A DNA stretch of 64,000 bases, taken from positions 118,698,318 through 118,762,317 of the forward strand of contig NC_053041.3 of NCBI RefSeq assembly GCF_002575655.3, read 5' to 3'. Source of the DNA: Aegilops tauschii subsp. strangulata. Taxonomy: Eukaryota; Streptophyta; Magnoliopsida; Poales; Poaceae. Made by a program: the position numbers and the translations under genes. Below, piece by piece: positions 29,646 to 42,445 of this stretch (its first letter is position 1; each line of letters opens with the position of its first letter). The notes beneath the pieces are model-generated. The model had not been told where the DNA came from and did no database searches. It saw only the letters and a list, made by a program, of their open reading frames with translations.

Positions 29646-31133
29646 ACCTCAGCTCACCTGTATCTGATTTGGAGATCAGTTGCAGAGCAGCAAAGAAACT
29701 TGATTGGTGATCTAGCTACTAGGTCGGAGTAAAATAAATTTAAAAACAGCAACTGGTGATTGTGAGGTGGAAATCACGTTTCTGCTATATCGACGCTGCT
29801 TGATTCGAGAATACAAGTTCAATGTGTGTCCGTGTATCATTTACACATGGGTGGGTAAAATCATCGAAACATGACACACACATCTTAGATTCTGAAGATT
29901 TTTTAGGGTACATCATAATGCCTATCTACATTGGCCAAAGAACGCAGTCGACACCACTGCAACATTCTTCGCCCGAGAGCCAAATGTGCATCATGCCACC
30001 AGGAACGCCGCCCCGACATCCAAAACCCTGAGACTCACCCGAGAGCCAAATGTGCATCATGCCACCAGGAACGCCGCCCCGACATCCAAGACCCTGAGAC
30101 TCAGCCCACTGCCCACATTGGCAACTCGTCAACCACGAAAGGAAGAGTAGGAAGGCGCCTCTTTCCGGTCCTTACTTGACATCAGCCACCGAATCATGGC
30201 GGATTGGCAACGAAGGCACCCACACGGCGTCCTCAACAAGTACCACTTGAATCAAAGAACGCAGTCAACACCGCTGCAACATTGTTCGCCGGAGGGCCAA
30301 ATGTGCAGCCTGCAACCCAGGGTCGCCGCCCCGACATCCAAGACCCTCATAATCTCCCCATTGCCCTTTTTTTATAAAGAGTTGTATTAATTAAAAGGAA
30401 ACATTGTTCTTATAATCTTGCATAACACCACCAGGCAACTCTCTACATCTAAACTGGACAAGACTATGGGCTAAACTATTGACATTTCTATGCCCACTAC
30501 CCACATTGGCAACTCGTCAACCACAGAAGGAAGAGTAGGAAGGCGCCTCATTGCAGTCGTTGCTCGACATCAGCCAGTGAATCATGGCGGATTGGCGACG
30601 AAGGCGCCAACACCGACGTCCCCAACCAATACCACTTGAATCGGGAGGGAACAAGATTCCGTGGTTGTCGATGGCCCGTCATCGAGAATGTCACAGGCAT
30701 ACTCCCTCTGGCTTTGGCCCAGACAAACCCGAAGGACGCATCACTCGTATAGGAGTCGAAAGATCCCACACCAAGGCTACCTCTCCCAGAGTCGCATAAA
30801 CCATCACCACCAACACAAACCGCCTCACCACACGTTCGCGGCACTCCACCACCTCCCGCTCGGGGAAGCACCCAGCACCTCCATCTCGTAGCCATTCCCG
30901 ACCCTCCTCGGGCCCAGATTTGGTCCACCCGAGCACGAGCCTCAGGCCAGAGCCGTTAAGCACCATCGTGTGGCCGCTGCGTGGGGCCACACCGCATCTG
31001 TGCCTAGGAGCACCATAGACGGCACACTCTAGGCCACGTGTTCCGCCTGCGACTAGAGCTCACTTGGCGCAACCACTAGAACGCAGGTCATGACCCAGAT
31101 CTGGCGGGAACCGACATGGGGGGGTGCTCCATA
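29646..31133. repeat. Downstream flank of the dioxygenase gene, duplicated block copy B
   Basis: Bases 29646-29935 match 6705-6970. Bases 29937-30800 match 6975-7415, with extra material. A 66-bp unit (starting CCCGAGAGCCAAATGTGCAT) is exactly tandem at 29972-30037 and 30038-30103 with one mismatch, and a more diverged third copy of the surroundings begins near 30254. A piece at about 30362-30497 that reads on the minus strand like a LINE tail (AATTAATACAACTCTTTAT) is absent from copy A. Bases 30800-31133 are GC-rich and open on both strands, but I recognise no domain. Confidence 0.7.
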
Positions 31134-32119
31134 TGAGGGAGTCCTGGACTAAGGGGTCCTCGGGTGGCCGGCCTACCTCTCATGGGCCGGACTGTTGGGC
31201 CGCATTGTGTCCGGTTTAAAAACTTTTCTGCCTTGGTGTGTGCTCCAAGTCAAGATGGAAGATCCGGTGTTCCCATCTATGTAACAGACTATATGTAAAC
31301 CCTAGTACCCATGGTGTCTATATAAACTAGAGAGTTTAGTCCGTAGAGGCTAGAAGAACAATCACCATCCTACTAGTTAGGGTTTTGTTTGTCTAATCTC
31401 GTGGTAGGTCTACTCTGAAACCCCCTTATACACAAGCAATATAATCAAGCAGGACGTAGGGTTTTACCACTTAGAGAGGGCCCGAACCTGGGTAAATATC
31501 GTGTCCCACGTCTATTGTTCCCCATCGATCCAAGGTCCACAGTTCGGGACCCCCTACCCGAGATCCGCCGGTTTTGACACCGACATTGGTGCGTTCATTG
31601 AGAGTCCCGCTGTCAGGATCGCCGAAGAATCGATGGCTCGCTTGATCATCGGAGACGACATCAACTTCGGAGACAACTTCGTCCCCGGTCAACTGTTCGC
31701 GTTCGGCAGCTTTGTTCTGCACGCCAATTCGACCAGCCATCTAGATTAGGTCGACAACTTCGCCCCCGAGCATCACATCAGGTTCGGTAATCTGGATTAC
31801 GTCGCCGACGCTCGGGGGGATCTAATCTTCACGGACTTCTCGGCTCTGCCCGGGACGCCTGACTGTCTGGGAGCCTTGACTCCCGAATCCACCCTTGGCC
31901 CGATCATCGAATCGGCATCAATGCACACCAGGATTCGAACCCAGACGTGGCTGCCCACGAAGACCCACAGTTAGCTCTAGCCGCGCACACACACCCACCT
32001 TGTGTCAGGCGTTGAGCCTTGACGCCATCCTGGCACCTGTAAATCAGGGGACGGTCCTGGCCGAACTCTCCCCCATTGCCATTGGTCCGGCCTCGAGCCC
32101 GGACACCAGTTCGGCATCC
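31134..32119 (+). mobile_element. Gypsy 5' fragment: LTR, primer site and start of gag
   Basis: The LTR 31134-31585 starts TGAGGGAGTCCTGGACTAAGG and ends GACACCGACA. A TATA-like TATATAAACTAG lies near 31318, and a TTGGTGCGTTC primer-site-like sequence follows. From 31633 a short open frame begins MARLIIGDDINFGDNFVPGQ and stops near 31749, as in broken Fatima-type Gypsy elements. The fragment ends abruptly at about 32119, where another Gypsy piece begins; no second LTR is found. Confidence 0.7.
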
Positions 32120-32124
32120 CCAAG

Positions 32125-34112
32125 CTTGTGACTTTGCATATCATTAGCATCATGGATATTCAAAGAATTCATACTAACAACATTGCAATCATGCTCATCA
32201 TTCAAAGATTTAGTAGCAAACATTTTATAGACTTCTTCCTCTAACACTTGAGCACAATTTTCCTTTCCATCATTTTCACGAAAGATGTTAAAAAGATGTA
32301 GCATATGAGGCAACCTCAATTCCAATTTTTTTGTAATTTTCTTTTATAGACTAAACTAGTGAGAAAACAAGAAACTAAAAGATTCGATTGTAAGATCTAA
32401 AGATATACCTTCAAGCACTAACCTCCCTGGCAACGGCGCCAGAAAAAAGCTTGATGTCTACTACGCAACCTTCTTCTTGTAGACTCGTGTTGGGCCTCCA
32501 AGCGCAGAGTTTTATAGGACAGTAGCAAATTTCCCTCAAGTGGATGACCTAAGGTTTATCAATCCGTGGGAGGCCTAGGATGAAGATGGTCTCTCTGAAA
32601 CAACCCTGCAACCAAATAACAAAGAGTCTCTTGTGTCCCCAACACACCCAATACAATGGTATATTGTATAGGTGCACTAGTTCGGCGAAGAGATGGTAAT
32701 ACAAGTGCAATATGGATGGTAGATATGGGTTTTTTTAATCTTAAAATATAAAAACAACAAGGTAGCAAGTGGTAAAAGTGAGCGAAAACGGTATTGCAAT
32801 GCTTGGAAACAAGGCCTAGGGTTCATACTTTCACTAGTGCAAGTTCTCTCAACAATGATAACATAATTAGATCATATAACAATCCCTCAACGTGCAACAA
32901 AGAGTCACTCCAAAGTCACTAATAGCAGAGAAAAAACGAAGAGATTATTGTAGGGTACGAAGCCACCTCAAAGTTATTCTTTCTGATCGATCTATTGAGC
33001 TATTCCTATAAGTGCCACAAACAGCCCTAGAGTTCGTACTAAAATAATACCTTAAGACACACATCAACCAAAACCCTAATGTCACCTAGATACTCCAATG
33101 TCACCACAAGTATCCGCGGGTTTGATTATACCATATCATCACACAATCTCAGATTCATTTATTCAAACCAACATAAAGAACTTCAAACAGTGCCCCAAAG
33201 TTTTTAGCGGAGAGTCAAGACGAAAACGTGTGCCAACCCCTATGCATAAGCTCACAACGTCACAGAACCCGCTAGTTGATCACCAAAACATACATCAAGT
33301 GGAGCACGTGAATATCCCATTATCACCACAGATAAGCACATGCAAGACATACATCAAGTGTTCTCAAATCCTTAAAGACTCAATCTGATAAGATAACTTC
33401 AAAGGGAAAACTCAATCCATTACAAGAAGGTAGAGGGGGAGAAGCATCATAAGATCCAACTATAATAGCAAAGCTCGTGGTACATTAAGATCGTGCCAAA
33501 TCAAGAACACGGGAGAGAGAGAGAGATCAAACACATAGCTACTGGTACATACCCTCAGCCCCGAGGGTGAACTACTCACTCCTCATCATGGAGAGCGCCG
33601 GGATGATGAAGATGGCCACCGGTGATGGTTCCCCCCTCCGGCAGGGTGCCGGAACAGGGTCCCGATTGGTTTTTGGTGGCTACAGAGGCTTGTGGCGGTG
33701 GAACTCGCGATCTAGGTTCCGTTCTGGAGGTTTGGGGATATATAAGACGTGTTGGCGTCGAGAACAACTCAGGGGAGTCCACGAGGGCCCCACAAGGTCG
33801 GGGGGCGCGCCCTAGGGGGTGGCGCGCCCCCAACCCTTGTGGTGGCCTCGGGACTCCTCTGGTGCATCTTCGATACTCCGTGGGCTTCTTTTGGTCCATC
33901 AAAAATCGTCGGAAAGTTTCAGCTCGATTGGACTCGGTTTGATATTCATTTTCTGCGAAACTCAAAAACAAGGAAAAAACAGAAACATACACTGGGCTCT
34001 GGGTTAATAGGTTAGTCCCAACAATCATATAAAATAGCATATAAAACATCCAAGATAGATAATATAATAGCATGGAACAATAAAAAATTATAGATACGTT
34101 GGAGACGTATCA
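32125..34112 (-). mobile_element. Truncated Gypsy (Sabrina-like): 5' LTR plus a short internal piece
   Basis: The LTR 32452-34112 has the ends TGATGTCTACTACGC...GGAGACGTATCA on this strand, so TGATACGTCTCC...TAGACATCA on the minus strand. Immediately left, TGGCAACGGCGCCAGA (about 32428-32443) is the complement of a Gypsy primer-binding site. The remaining 300 bp to 32125 are internal DNA, where the element breaks off. CCAAG occurs at both edges (32120-32124 and 34113-34117), see findings. No coding frame survives. Confidence 0.8.
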
Positions 34113-34117
34113 CCAAG

Positions 34118-34973
34118 TCCGGCTGTAAATGCTCTAAGAGCACGAGGAATAGATGAATGCTAGTTCCTCAATAATCGCGTTGGGGTGGACGAGGTGCAAT
34201 AGAGTTCTTTCACGACCGCTATTCAAGTCACGCATGGTCTCACTGGGCGAGCTTGTGTGAATAATGGCCGCACACATTTGAAGGTGTGGTTGAGAAAAGT
34301 TCGACTTGCTAACTAGGTGACACCTCGAGATCTGCAATGTGCAGTCATTTGGCCACGGATCACTAATCAAGTACAATAATTTCTTAATCGATGCCACTGC
34401 ATACTGTTCCTTGCTGCTCCTTGTCTAAGTAGTGAATTATTAATCAATAGTTTCTCTCTCGACCTTTTCATTTTCAAGAAATTCGCTAGGCTTTATTGAT
34501 CAACATGTAAAATTACATGTGTTATGTTAGGGTCATCAGGCAAACCTGACACTGTAGGAAAACACTCAGAGGTACACATGACTTGACTCATACTAAGCAT
34601 TCTTTCCTGGATGTCTCCTGCTCCCATATTTTGAAGGTAGCATTGGTTTCTTCTTGCATTGTCTTTAACAATAAGTATTCGAGAGAAGACGAGTGATCCT
34701 TTGAACTATATTGAGGAAACATAGACACTTGATCGGTCCTCCTCGGTCGTATATATACACGGACAAACATTGTCTTTTGCTAGCAGCAGGTAGGTTGCTA
34801 GAATTAAATTTGATAAGACATCCTTGCACGGAAAGGTCTTCGTGACTTATGACCGACTCTACTATTTATTAATGTAACTGCAACAGTGTGTCTGCACATA
34901 TACATGAACAACATCTAAACACATTGTTATTACTATTAAAAAAATTATACAAAGTAATAGCGCATATGTTCTA
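34118..34973. repeat. Duplicated block copy B, distal part
   Basis: Matches copy C (about 59500-59990) and copy A (9230-9600): GTGAATAATGGCCGCACAC near 34256, GTATTCGAGAGAAGAC near 34674, GTATATATACACGGAC near 34749 and TTTTGCTAGCAGCAGGTAGG near 34775. Non-coding. It is interrupted at 34979 by a Gypsy element and resumes at 51064. Confidence 0.8.
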
Positions 34974-34978
34974 CACGT

Positions 34979-36538
34979 TGCTACCTCTTCATCACTACGT
35001 TGGTTTTCCCTTGAAGAGGAAAGGGTGATGCAGCAAAGTAGCGTAAGTATATTTCCCTCAGTTTTTGAGAACCAAGGTATCAATCCAGTAGGAGGCTACA
35101 CACGAGTCCCTCGCACCTACACAAACAAATAAATCCTCGCCACCAACGCGATAAGGGGATGTCAATCCCTACACGGTCACTTACGAGAGTGAGATCTGAT
35201 AGATATGATAAGATAATATTTTTGGTATTTTTTGATAAATATGCAAAATAAAATAAAATGCAACGGAAATAGCTAAGTGTTGGAAGATTAATATGATGGA
35301 AAATAGACCCGGGGGCCATAGGTTTCACTAGTGGCTTCTCTCGAGAGCATAAGTATTTACGGTGGGTGAACAAATTACTGTTGAGCACTTGACAGAATTG
35401 AGCATAGCTATGAGAATATCTAGGCATGATCATGTATATAGGCATCACGTCCGAAACAAGTAGACCGACTCCTGCCTGCATCTACTACTATTACTCCACA
35501 CATCGACCGCTATCCAGCATGCATCTAGAGTATTAAGTTCATAAGAATAGAGTAACGCTTTAAGAAAGATGACATGATGTAGAGGGATAAACTCATGAAA
35601 TATGATATAAACCCCATCTTGTTATCGTCAATGCAACAATACAATGCGTGCCTTGCTGCCCCTACTGTCACTGGGAAAGGACACCGCAAGATTGAACCCA
35701 AAGCTAAGCACTTCTCCCATTGCAAGAAAGATCAATCTAGTAGGCCAAACCAAACTGATAAATCGAAGAGACTTGCAAAGTTAACCAATCATACATAAAA
35801 GAATTCAGAAGATTCAAATATTGTTCATAGATAAACTTGATCATAAACCCGCAATTCATCGGTCTCAACAAACACACCGCAAAAGAAGATTACATCGAAT
35901 AGGTCTCCACAAGAGAGGGGGAGAACATTGTATTGAGATCCAAAAAGAGAGAGGAAGCCATCTAGCTAATAACTATGGACCCGAAGGTCTGAGGTAAACT
36001 ACTCACACTTCATCGGAGAGGCTACGGTGTTGATGTAGAAGCCCTCCGTGATCGATGCCCCCTCCGGCGGAGCTCCGGAACAGGCCCCAAGATGCGATCT
36101 CATGGGTACAGAAGGTTGCGGCGGTGGAATTAGGTTTTTGGCTCCGTATCTGATCGTTTGGGGGTACGTAGGTATATATAGGAGGAAGGAGTACGTCGGT
36201 GGAGCAACGTGGGGCCCACGAGGGTGGAGGGCGCGCCCAGGGGGTAGGCACGCCCCCTACCTCGTGGCTTCCTGGTAGCTTTCTTGACGTAGGGTCCAAG
36301 TCCTCTGGATCATGTTCATTCCGAAAATCACGTTCCCGAAGGTTTCATTCCGTTTGATATTCTTTTTCTGCGAAACTCTGAAATAGGCAAAAAAACAGCA
36401 ATTCTGGGCTGGGCCTCCGGTTAATAGGTTAGTCCCAAAAATAATATAAAAGTGTATAATAAAGCCCAATAATGTCCAAAACAGAAGATAATATAGCTTG
36501 GAGCAATCAAAAATTATAGATACGTTGGAGACGTATCA
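34979..36538 (-). repeat. 3' LTR of the non-autonomous Gypsy
   Basis: 1560 bp. On the minus strand TATATATA at 36173-36180 is the likely TATA box, followed by a transcribed part containing the CCTCCGGCGGAGCTCCGG palindrome near 36060. Collinear with 40407-40834 plus 49933-51058. Confidence 0.9.
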
Positions 36539-39366
36539 AGCATCCCCAAGCTTAATTCCTGCTCGTCCTCGAGTAGGTAAATGATAAAAACAGAATTTCT
36601 GATGTGGAATGCTACTTGGCATAATTTCAATGTAATTCTTATTAATTGTGGTATGAATATTCTGATCCGAAAGATTCAAGATAAAAGTTCAATATTGACA
36701 TAAAAATAATAATACTTCAAGCATACTAACTAAGCAATTATGTCCTCTCAAAATAACATGGCCAAAGAAAGTTCATCCCTACAAAACCATATAGTTTAGT
36801 CATGCTCCATTTTCGTCACACAAGAATGCTCTCATCATGCACAACCCCGATGACAAGCCAAGCAATTGTTTCATACTTTAGTAATCTCAAACTTTTTCAA
36901 CTTTCACGCAATACATGAGCGTGAGCCATGGATATAGCAATATGGGTGGAATAGAATATAATGATGGGGGTTATGTGGAGAAGACAAAAAAGGAGAAAGT
37001 ATCACATCAACGAGGCTAATCAATGAGCTATGGAGATGCCCATCGATTGATGTTAATGCAAGGAGTAGGGATTGCCATGCAACGGATGCACTAGAGCTAT
37101 AAATATATGAAAGCTCAACAAAAGAAACTAAGTGGGTGTGCATCCAACTTGCTTGCTCACGAAGACCTAGGGCACTTGAGGAGGCTCATTGTTGGAATAT
37201 ACAAGCCAAGTTCTATAATGAAAAATTCCCACTAGTATATGAAAGTGACAAAACAAGAGACTCTCTATCATGAAGATTATGGTGCTACTTTGAAGCACAA
37301 GTGTGGTAAAAGGATAGTAACATTGTCCCTTCTCTCTTTTTCTCTCATTTTTTTGGGCCTTCTCTTTTTTATGGCCTTTCTCTCTTTTTATTTTATTCCT
37401 CACTTGGGACAATGCTCTAGAAAATGATGATCATCACACTTCTATTTATTTACAACTCAATGATTACAACTCGATACTAGAACAAAGTATGACTCTATAT
37501 GAATGCCTCCGGCGGTGTACCGGGATATGCAATGAACCAAGAGTGACATGTATGAAAGAATTATGAACGATGGATTTGCCACAAATACTATGTCAACTAC
37601 ATGATCATGCAAAGCAATATGACAATGATGTACGTGTCATGATAAACGGAACGGTGGAAAGTTGCATGGCAATATATCTCGGAATGGCTATGGAAATGCC
37701 ATAATAGGTAGGTATGGTGGCTGTTTTGAGGAAGATATAAGGAGGTTTATGTGTGAAAGAGCGTATCATATCACGGGGTTTGGATGCACCGGCGAAGTTT
37801 GCACCAACTCTCAATGTGAGAAAGGGCAATGCACAGTACCGAAGAGGCTAGCAATGATGGAAAGGTGAGAGTGCGTATAATCCATGGACTCAACATTAGT
37901 CATAAAGAACTCACATACTTATTGCAAAAATCTACAAGTCATCAAAAACCAAGCACTACGCGCATGCTCCTAGGGGGATAGATTGGTAGGAAAAGACCAT
38001 CGCTCGTCCCCGACCGCCACTCATAAGGAGGACAATCAAAGAACACCTCATGCTTCAAATTTGTTACATAATGTTTACCATACGTGCATGCTACGGGACT
38101 TGCAAACTTCAACACAAGTATTTCTCAAATTCACAACTACTCAACTAGCACAACTTTAATATCACTACCTCCATGTCTCAAAACAATCATCAAGCATCAA
38201 ACTTCTCTTAGTATTCAACACACTCATAAGAAAGTTTTTACTATTCTTGAATACCTAGCATATTAGGATTATTTAAGCAAATTACCATGCTATTTAAGAC
38301 TCTCAAAATAATTTAAGTGAAGCATGAGAGATCAATAGTTTCTATAAAACAAATCCACCACCGTGCTCTAAAATATATAAGTGAAGTACTAGAGCAAAAA
38401 CTATATAACTCAAAAGATATAAGTGAAGCACATAGAGTATTCTAATAATTTCCGAATCATGTGTGTCCCTCTCAAAAGGTGTGTACATAAAATATGATTG
38501 TGGTAAACTAAAAAGCAAGGACTCAAATCATACAAGACGCTCCAAGCAAAACACATATCATGTGGTGAATAAAAATATAGCTCCAAGTAAAGTTACCGAT
38601 GGAAGTAGACGAAAGAGGGGATGCCTTCCGGGGCATCCCCAAGCTTTGGCTTTTAGGTGTCCTTAGATTATCTTGGGGGTGCCATGGGCATCCCCAAGCT
38701 TAGGTTCTTGCCACTCCTTGTTCCATAATCCATCAAATCTTTCACCCAAAACTTGAAAACTTCACAACACAAAACTCAGCAGAAAATCTCGTGAGCTCCG
38801 TTAGCGAAAGAAAACAAAAGACCACTTCAAGGTACTGTAATGAACTCATTATTTATTTATATTAGTGTTAAACCTACTGTATTCCAACTTCTCTATGGTT
38901 TATAAACTCTTTTACTAGCCATAGATTCATCAAAATAAGCAAACAACACACGAAAAACAGAATCTGTCAAACACAGAACAGTCTGTAGTAATCTGTAACT
39001 AACGCAAACTTCTGGAACTCCAAAAAATCAGAAAAAATAGGACGACCTAGACAATTTGTTTATTGATCAGCAGCAATTGGGATCAATATTTTATCACGTT
39101 CTGGTGATTTTTTAACAATTATTTTTGTGAACAGAAAGTTTCTGGAATTTTCTGCAAGATCAAATAACTATCATCCAAGAAGATCCTATAGGTTTAACTT
39201 GGCACAAACACTAATTAAAACATAAAAACACATCTAACCAGAGGCTAGAACAAATATTTATTCCTAAACAGAAGCAAAAAGCAAAAAACTAAGAATAAAA
39301 TTGGGCTGCCTCCCAACAAGCGCTATCGTTTAACGCCCCTAGCTAGGCATAAAAGCAAGGATAGAT
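36539..39366 (-). other. Internal non-coding region of the non-autonomous Gypsy
   Basis: No coding frame with recognisable domains on either strand. GGCATCCCCAAGCTT occurs at 38631 and 38688 and in related form at 36540, which is part of the polypurine-tract-like signal of this family. The large non-coding fraction is typical of non-autonomous Triticeae Gypsy elements. Confidence 0.65.
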
Positions 39367-40200
39367 CTAGGTGGTGCCATAGTAATAGGATAGATCATTA
39401 AAACTCATTTCATATTCTCTACGTTCAGCAGCAAGTTTCCTTTGAGGCAAGCAAAAGTAATCAAAAGGGCTAAATTTAATGGGAAAAAAGTCCCCAAGAT
39501 CAATTTTAGGAGGTATAGGTTCCTCCTTCGGCCCTTCATATTGCACAAGCAATTCATCATTATAAGCATTCTTTTGACAGAACTTTGTGAGCCTATAATT
39601 GAGAGAATATCCTAGCTCATTATTTCGAATAGCCAAATCATCATTAAGTTCAGAAATTCTATCAACTAGAACATTGGTAGGGACCTTTTTTCTAAGGTTT
39701 TCATTGAAAGCAACATAGTCTAGAGATTGAAAACGCATTATTTCTTCTTGATCAAAGAGGATAGCCTCTATGGGAGGACGGCCAGCGTCCACCCTATAAT
39801 GCGCAAAGATTTCCTTGGCCTCTTTTATTATAAATCTGAACTCATGAGCCAAAAAGATAGTAGCGGCACGCTTAACAGAAGAATGCTCTATATTAGAAAA
39901 TTCTAGGAAAATCCTTTGTATGCAAGGGTGCAAGTGCATAAATTGCCTTTCAAGTTCAACTATAAGCATGGCAATAGCGTCAGCAAGACTACTAGTTCTA
40001 TGAAGAATGGAACTGCCCATAGAAGGCAAAGCACCGGCACAAGTAAAGAAATCTTGAATAACCCCTTTTCCAATAATATTACCACTACCAATTCGAAATC
40101 TTTTTGTATGCAAGGTAGGGGGTTCTTCAGCAGGAGCATCAGAATTTTCCATGATATTATTATTGTCCATATCGACAATAATTTCCCCAATTTCAGACAT
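39367..40200 (-). CDS. Single protein of the non-autonomous Gypsy, 277 residues, unknown function
   Basis: The minus-strand ATG at 40200 (MSEIGEIIVDMDNNN) opens a frame of 277 codons ending at 39367. The open frame extends further upstream, but that part crosses the primer site and LTR, so I take the ATG after the leader. No zinc knuckle, protease, RT or integrase motif is visible. The sequence is predicted helical and charged, for example AATIFLAHEFRFIIKEAKEI and FNENLRKKVPTNVLVDRISE. By position (directly after the primer site) it may be a gag-like structural protein, but I cannot show that. The frame is fully intact although the element is old enough to have been invaded by a Sirevirus. 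Confidence 0.6.
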   Translation of the reverse strand: MSEIGEIIVDMDNNNIMENSDAPAEEPPTLHTKRFRIGSGNIIGKGVIQDFFTCAGALPSMGSSILHRTSSLADAIAMLIVELERQFMHLHPCIQRIFLEFSNIEHSSVKRAATIFLAHEFRFIIKEAKEIFAHYRVDAGRPPIEAILFDQEEIMRFQSLDYVAFNENLRKKVPTNVLVDRISELNDDLAIRNNELGYSLNYRLTKFCQKNAYNDELLVQYEGPKEEPIPPKIDLGDFFPIKFSPFDYFCLPQRKLAAERREYEMSFNDLSYYYGTT

Positions 40201-40834
40201 AACGACAAAAAGAGCGAGGGGCAAAATGGAAAGAAGAAGGCGAACGGAAAAGAGAGGGCGAATAAAACGGCAAGGGTGAAGTGGGGGAGAGGAAAACGAG
40301 AGGCAAATGGCAAATAATGTAATGCGGGAGATAAGGGTTTGTGATGGGTACTTGGTATGTTGACTTTTGCGTAGACCTCCCTGGCAACGGCGCCAGAAAT
40401 CCTTCTTGCTACCTCTTGAGCACTGCGTTGGTTTTCCCTTGAAGAGGAAAGGGTGATGCAGCAAAGTAGCGTAAGTATTTCCCTCAGTTTTTTAGAACCA
40501 AGGTATCAGTCCAGTAGGAGGATACACACGAGTCCCTCGCACCTACACAAACAAATAAATCCTTGCAACTAACGCGATAAGGGGTTGTCAATCCCTACAC
40601 GGTCACTTACGAGAGTGAGATCTGATAGATATGATAAGATGATATTTTTGGTATTTTTATGATAAAGATGCAAAATAAAATAAAAGGCAACGGAAATAGC
40701 TAAGTGTTTGAAGATTAATATGATGGAAAATAGACCCGGGGGGCATAGGTTTCACTAGTGGCTTCTCTCGAGAGCATAAATATTTATGGTGGGTGAACAA
40801 ATTACTGTTGAGCAATTGACAGAATTGAGCATAG

Positions 40835-42445
40835 CAAAAGGATCGAGAAGAGGTGTCTAGAGGGGGGTGAATAGACTCTATCAAGAAAAGTTGTAGTTTT
40901 TAATTTCCTTTAGTTGATGTGGAGTTTAAACACAAGATTAAACATTCACAATACATATCAAGCAAACATGCAAGCATACAAAGGGTATATGAGAAGCGGA
41001 AAGTAAGGCATGCAAGTTGCAAGAATGTAAAGAGATGGGATTGGAGTGTGCAAACGCAATTTGGAGACACGGAGATTTTTTATCCGTGGTTCCGATAGGT
41101 GGTGCTATCGTACATCCACGTTGATGGAGACTTCAACCCACGAAGGGTAACGGTTGCGCGAGTCCACGGAGGGCTCCACCCACGAAGGGTCCACGAAGAA
41201 GCAACCTTGTCTATCCCACCATCGTCGTCGCCCACGAAGGACTTGCCTCACTAGGGTAGATCTTCACGAAGTAGGCGATCTCCTTGCCCTTACAAACTCC
41301 TTAGTTCAACTCCACAATCTTGTCGGAGGCTCCCAAGTGACACCTAGCCAATCTAGGAGACACCACTCTCCAAGAAGTAACAAATGGTGTGTTGATGATG
41401 AACTCCTTGCTCTTGTGCTTCAAATGATAGTCTCCCCAACACTCAACTCTCTCTCATAGGATTGGATTTGGTAGAAAGAAGATTTGAGTGGAAAGCAACT
41501 TGGGGAAGGCTAGAGATCAAGATTTATGTGGTTGGAATGGAATATCTTGACCTCAACACAAGTGTAGGTGGTTCTCTCTCAGAAAATATGTATTGGAAGT
41601 GTAGGCATGTTCTGATGGCTCTCTCCACGAATGAAGAGTGGGTGGAGGGGTATATATAGCCTCCACACAAAATCTAACCATTACACACAAATCACCAAAC
41701 TCGGTGGGACCGATTCAAAGAACTCGGTCAGACCGATTTGGTTCATAATGTGACCGTTAGGCATTTCGGTGGGACCGACTTGATCAACTCGGTGGGACCG
41801 ATGTGCTAGGGTTAGGGTAAATCCAAAACTCGGTTTGACCGATTACTCAAACTCGGTTGGACCGATTTGGGTAACAAGTGAAGCAGAATGTTGGCCAAGC
41901 AAACTCGGTGGGGCCAGTTGCAAATCTCGGTGAGACCGAAACTATTGCAACAGACAACAGAGAGTTTGCAAGCCCATCTCGGTGAGACCGAGATCCCATC
42001 GGTGAGACCGAATTGATTAGGGTTTCTGGCAGTGGCTATGTCAACAGAACTCGGTGGCTTCGGATGGAAAGAATAGGTGGGGCCGAGTTGGACTTTTGGA
42101 TTAGGACATATGTGGAAGTGAGAAAGTGGTTGAGGGCTTTGGAGCATATCACTAAGCACTTTGGGCAAGCAAGCCATTAAGCAACACCTCATCCCTTCTT
42201 AATAGTATTAGATTTCCTATGGACTCAATGTGATCTTGGATCACTAAATAGAAAATGTCGAGTCCTGAGCTTTGAGCTTGAGCCAATCCTTTGTCCTTAG
42301 CATCTTGAAGGGGTTCCACATCCTCTTGTCCAAGCCACTCCATTGTTGAACTTATCTGAAACATACTAGGTAGAAACATTAGTCCAACAAGAGATATGTT
42401 GACATTAATTACCAAAATCACCCAGGGAGCACTTGTGCTTTCAAT
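40835..42445 (-). repeat. 3' LTR of the Sirevirus with clustered small palindromes
   Basis: 1611 bp. On the minus strand a TATA box lies in TATATATA (41651-41658). Upstream of it in the transcription sense, 41699-42090 contains about twelve copies of CTCGGTGGGACCGA and variants, each an imperfect palindrome (TCGGT/ACCGA). In the other half of the LTR, CCCACGAAGG occurs several times (41138-41250). Confidence 0.92.

Noticed and set aside
41699..42090. CRISPR-like look of regularly recurring CTCGGT units
   Set aside because: Unit spacing is irregular, the units are palindromic and degenerate, the array lies inside an LTR, and the genome is a plant.
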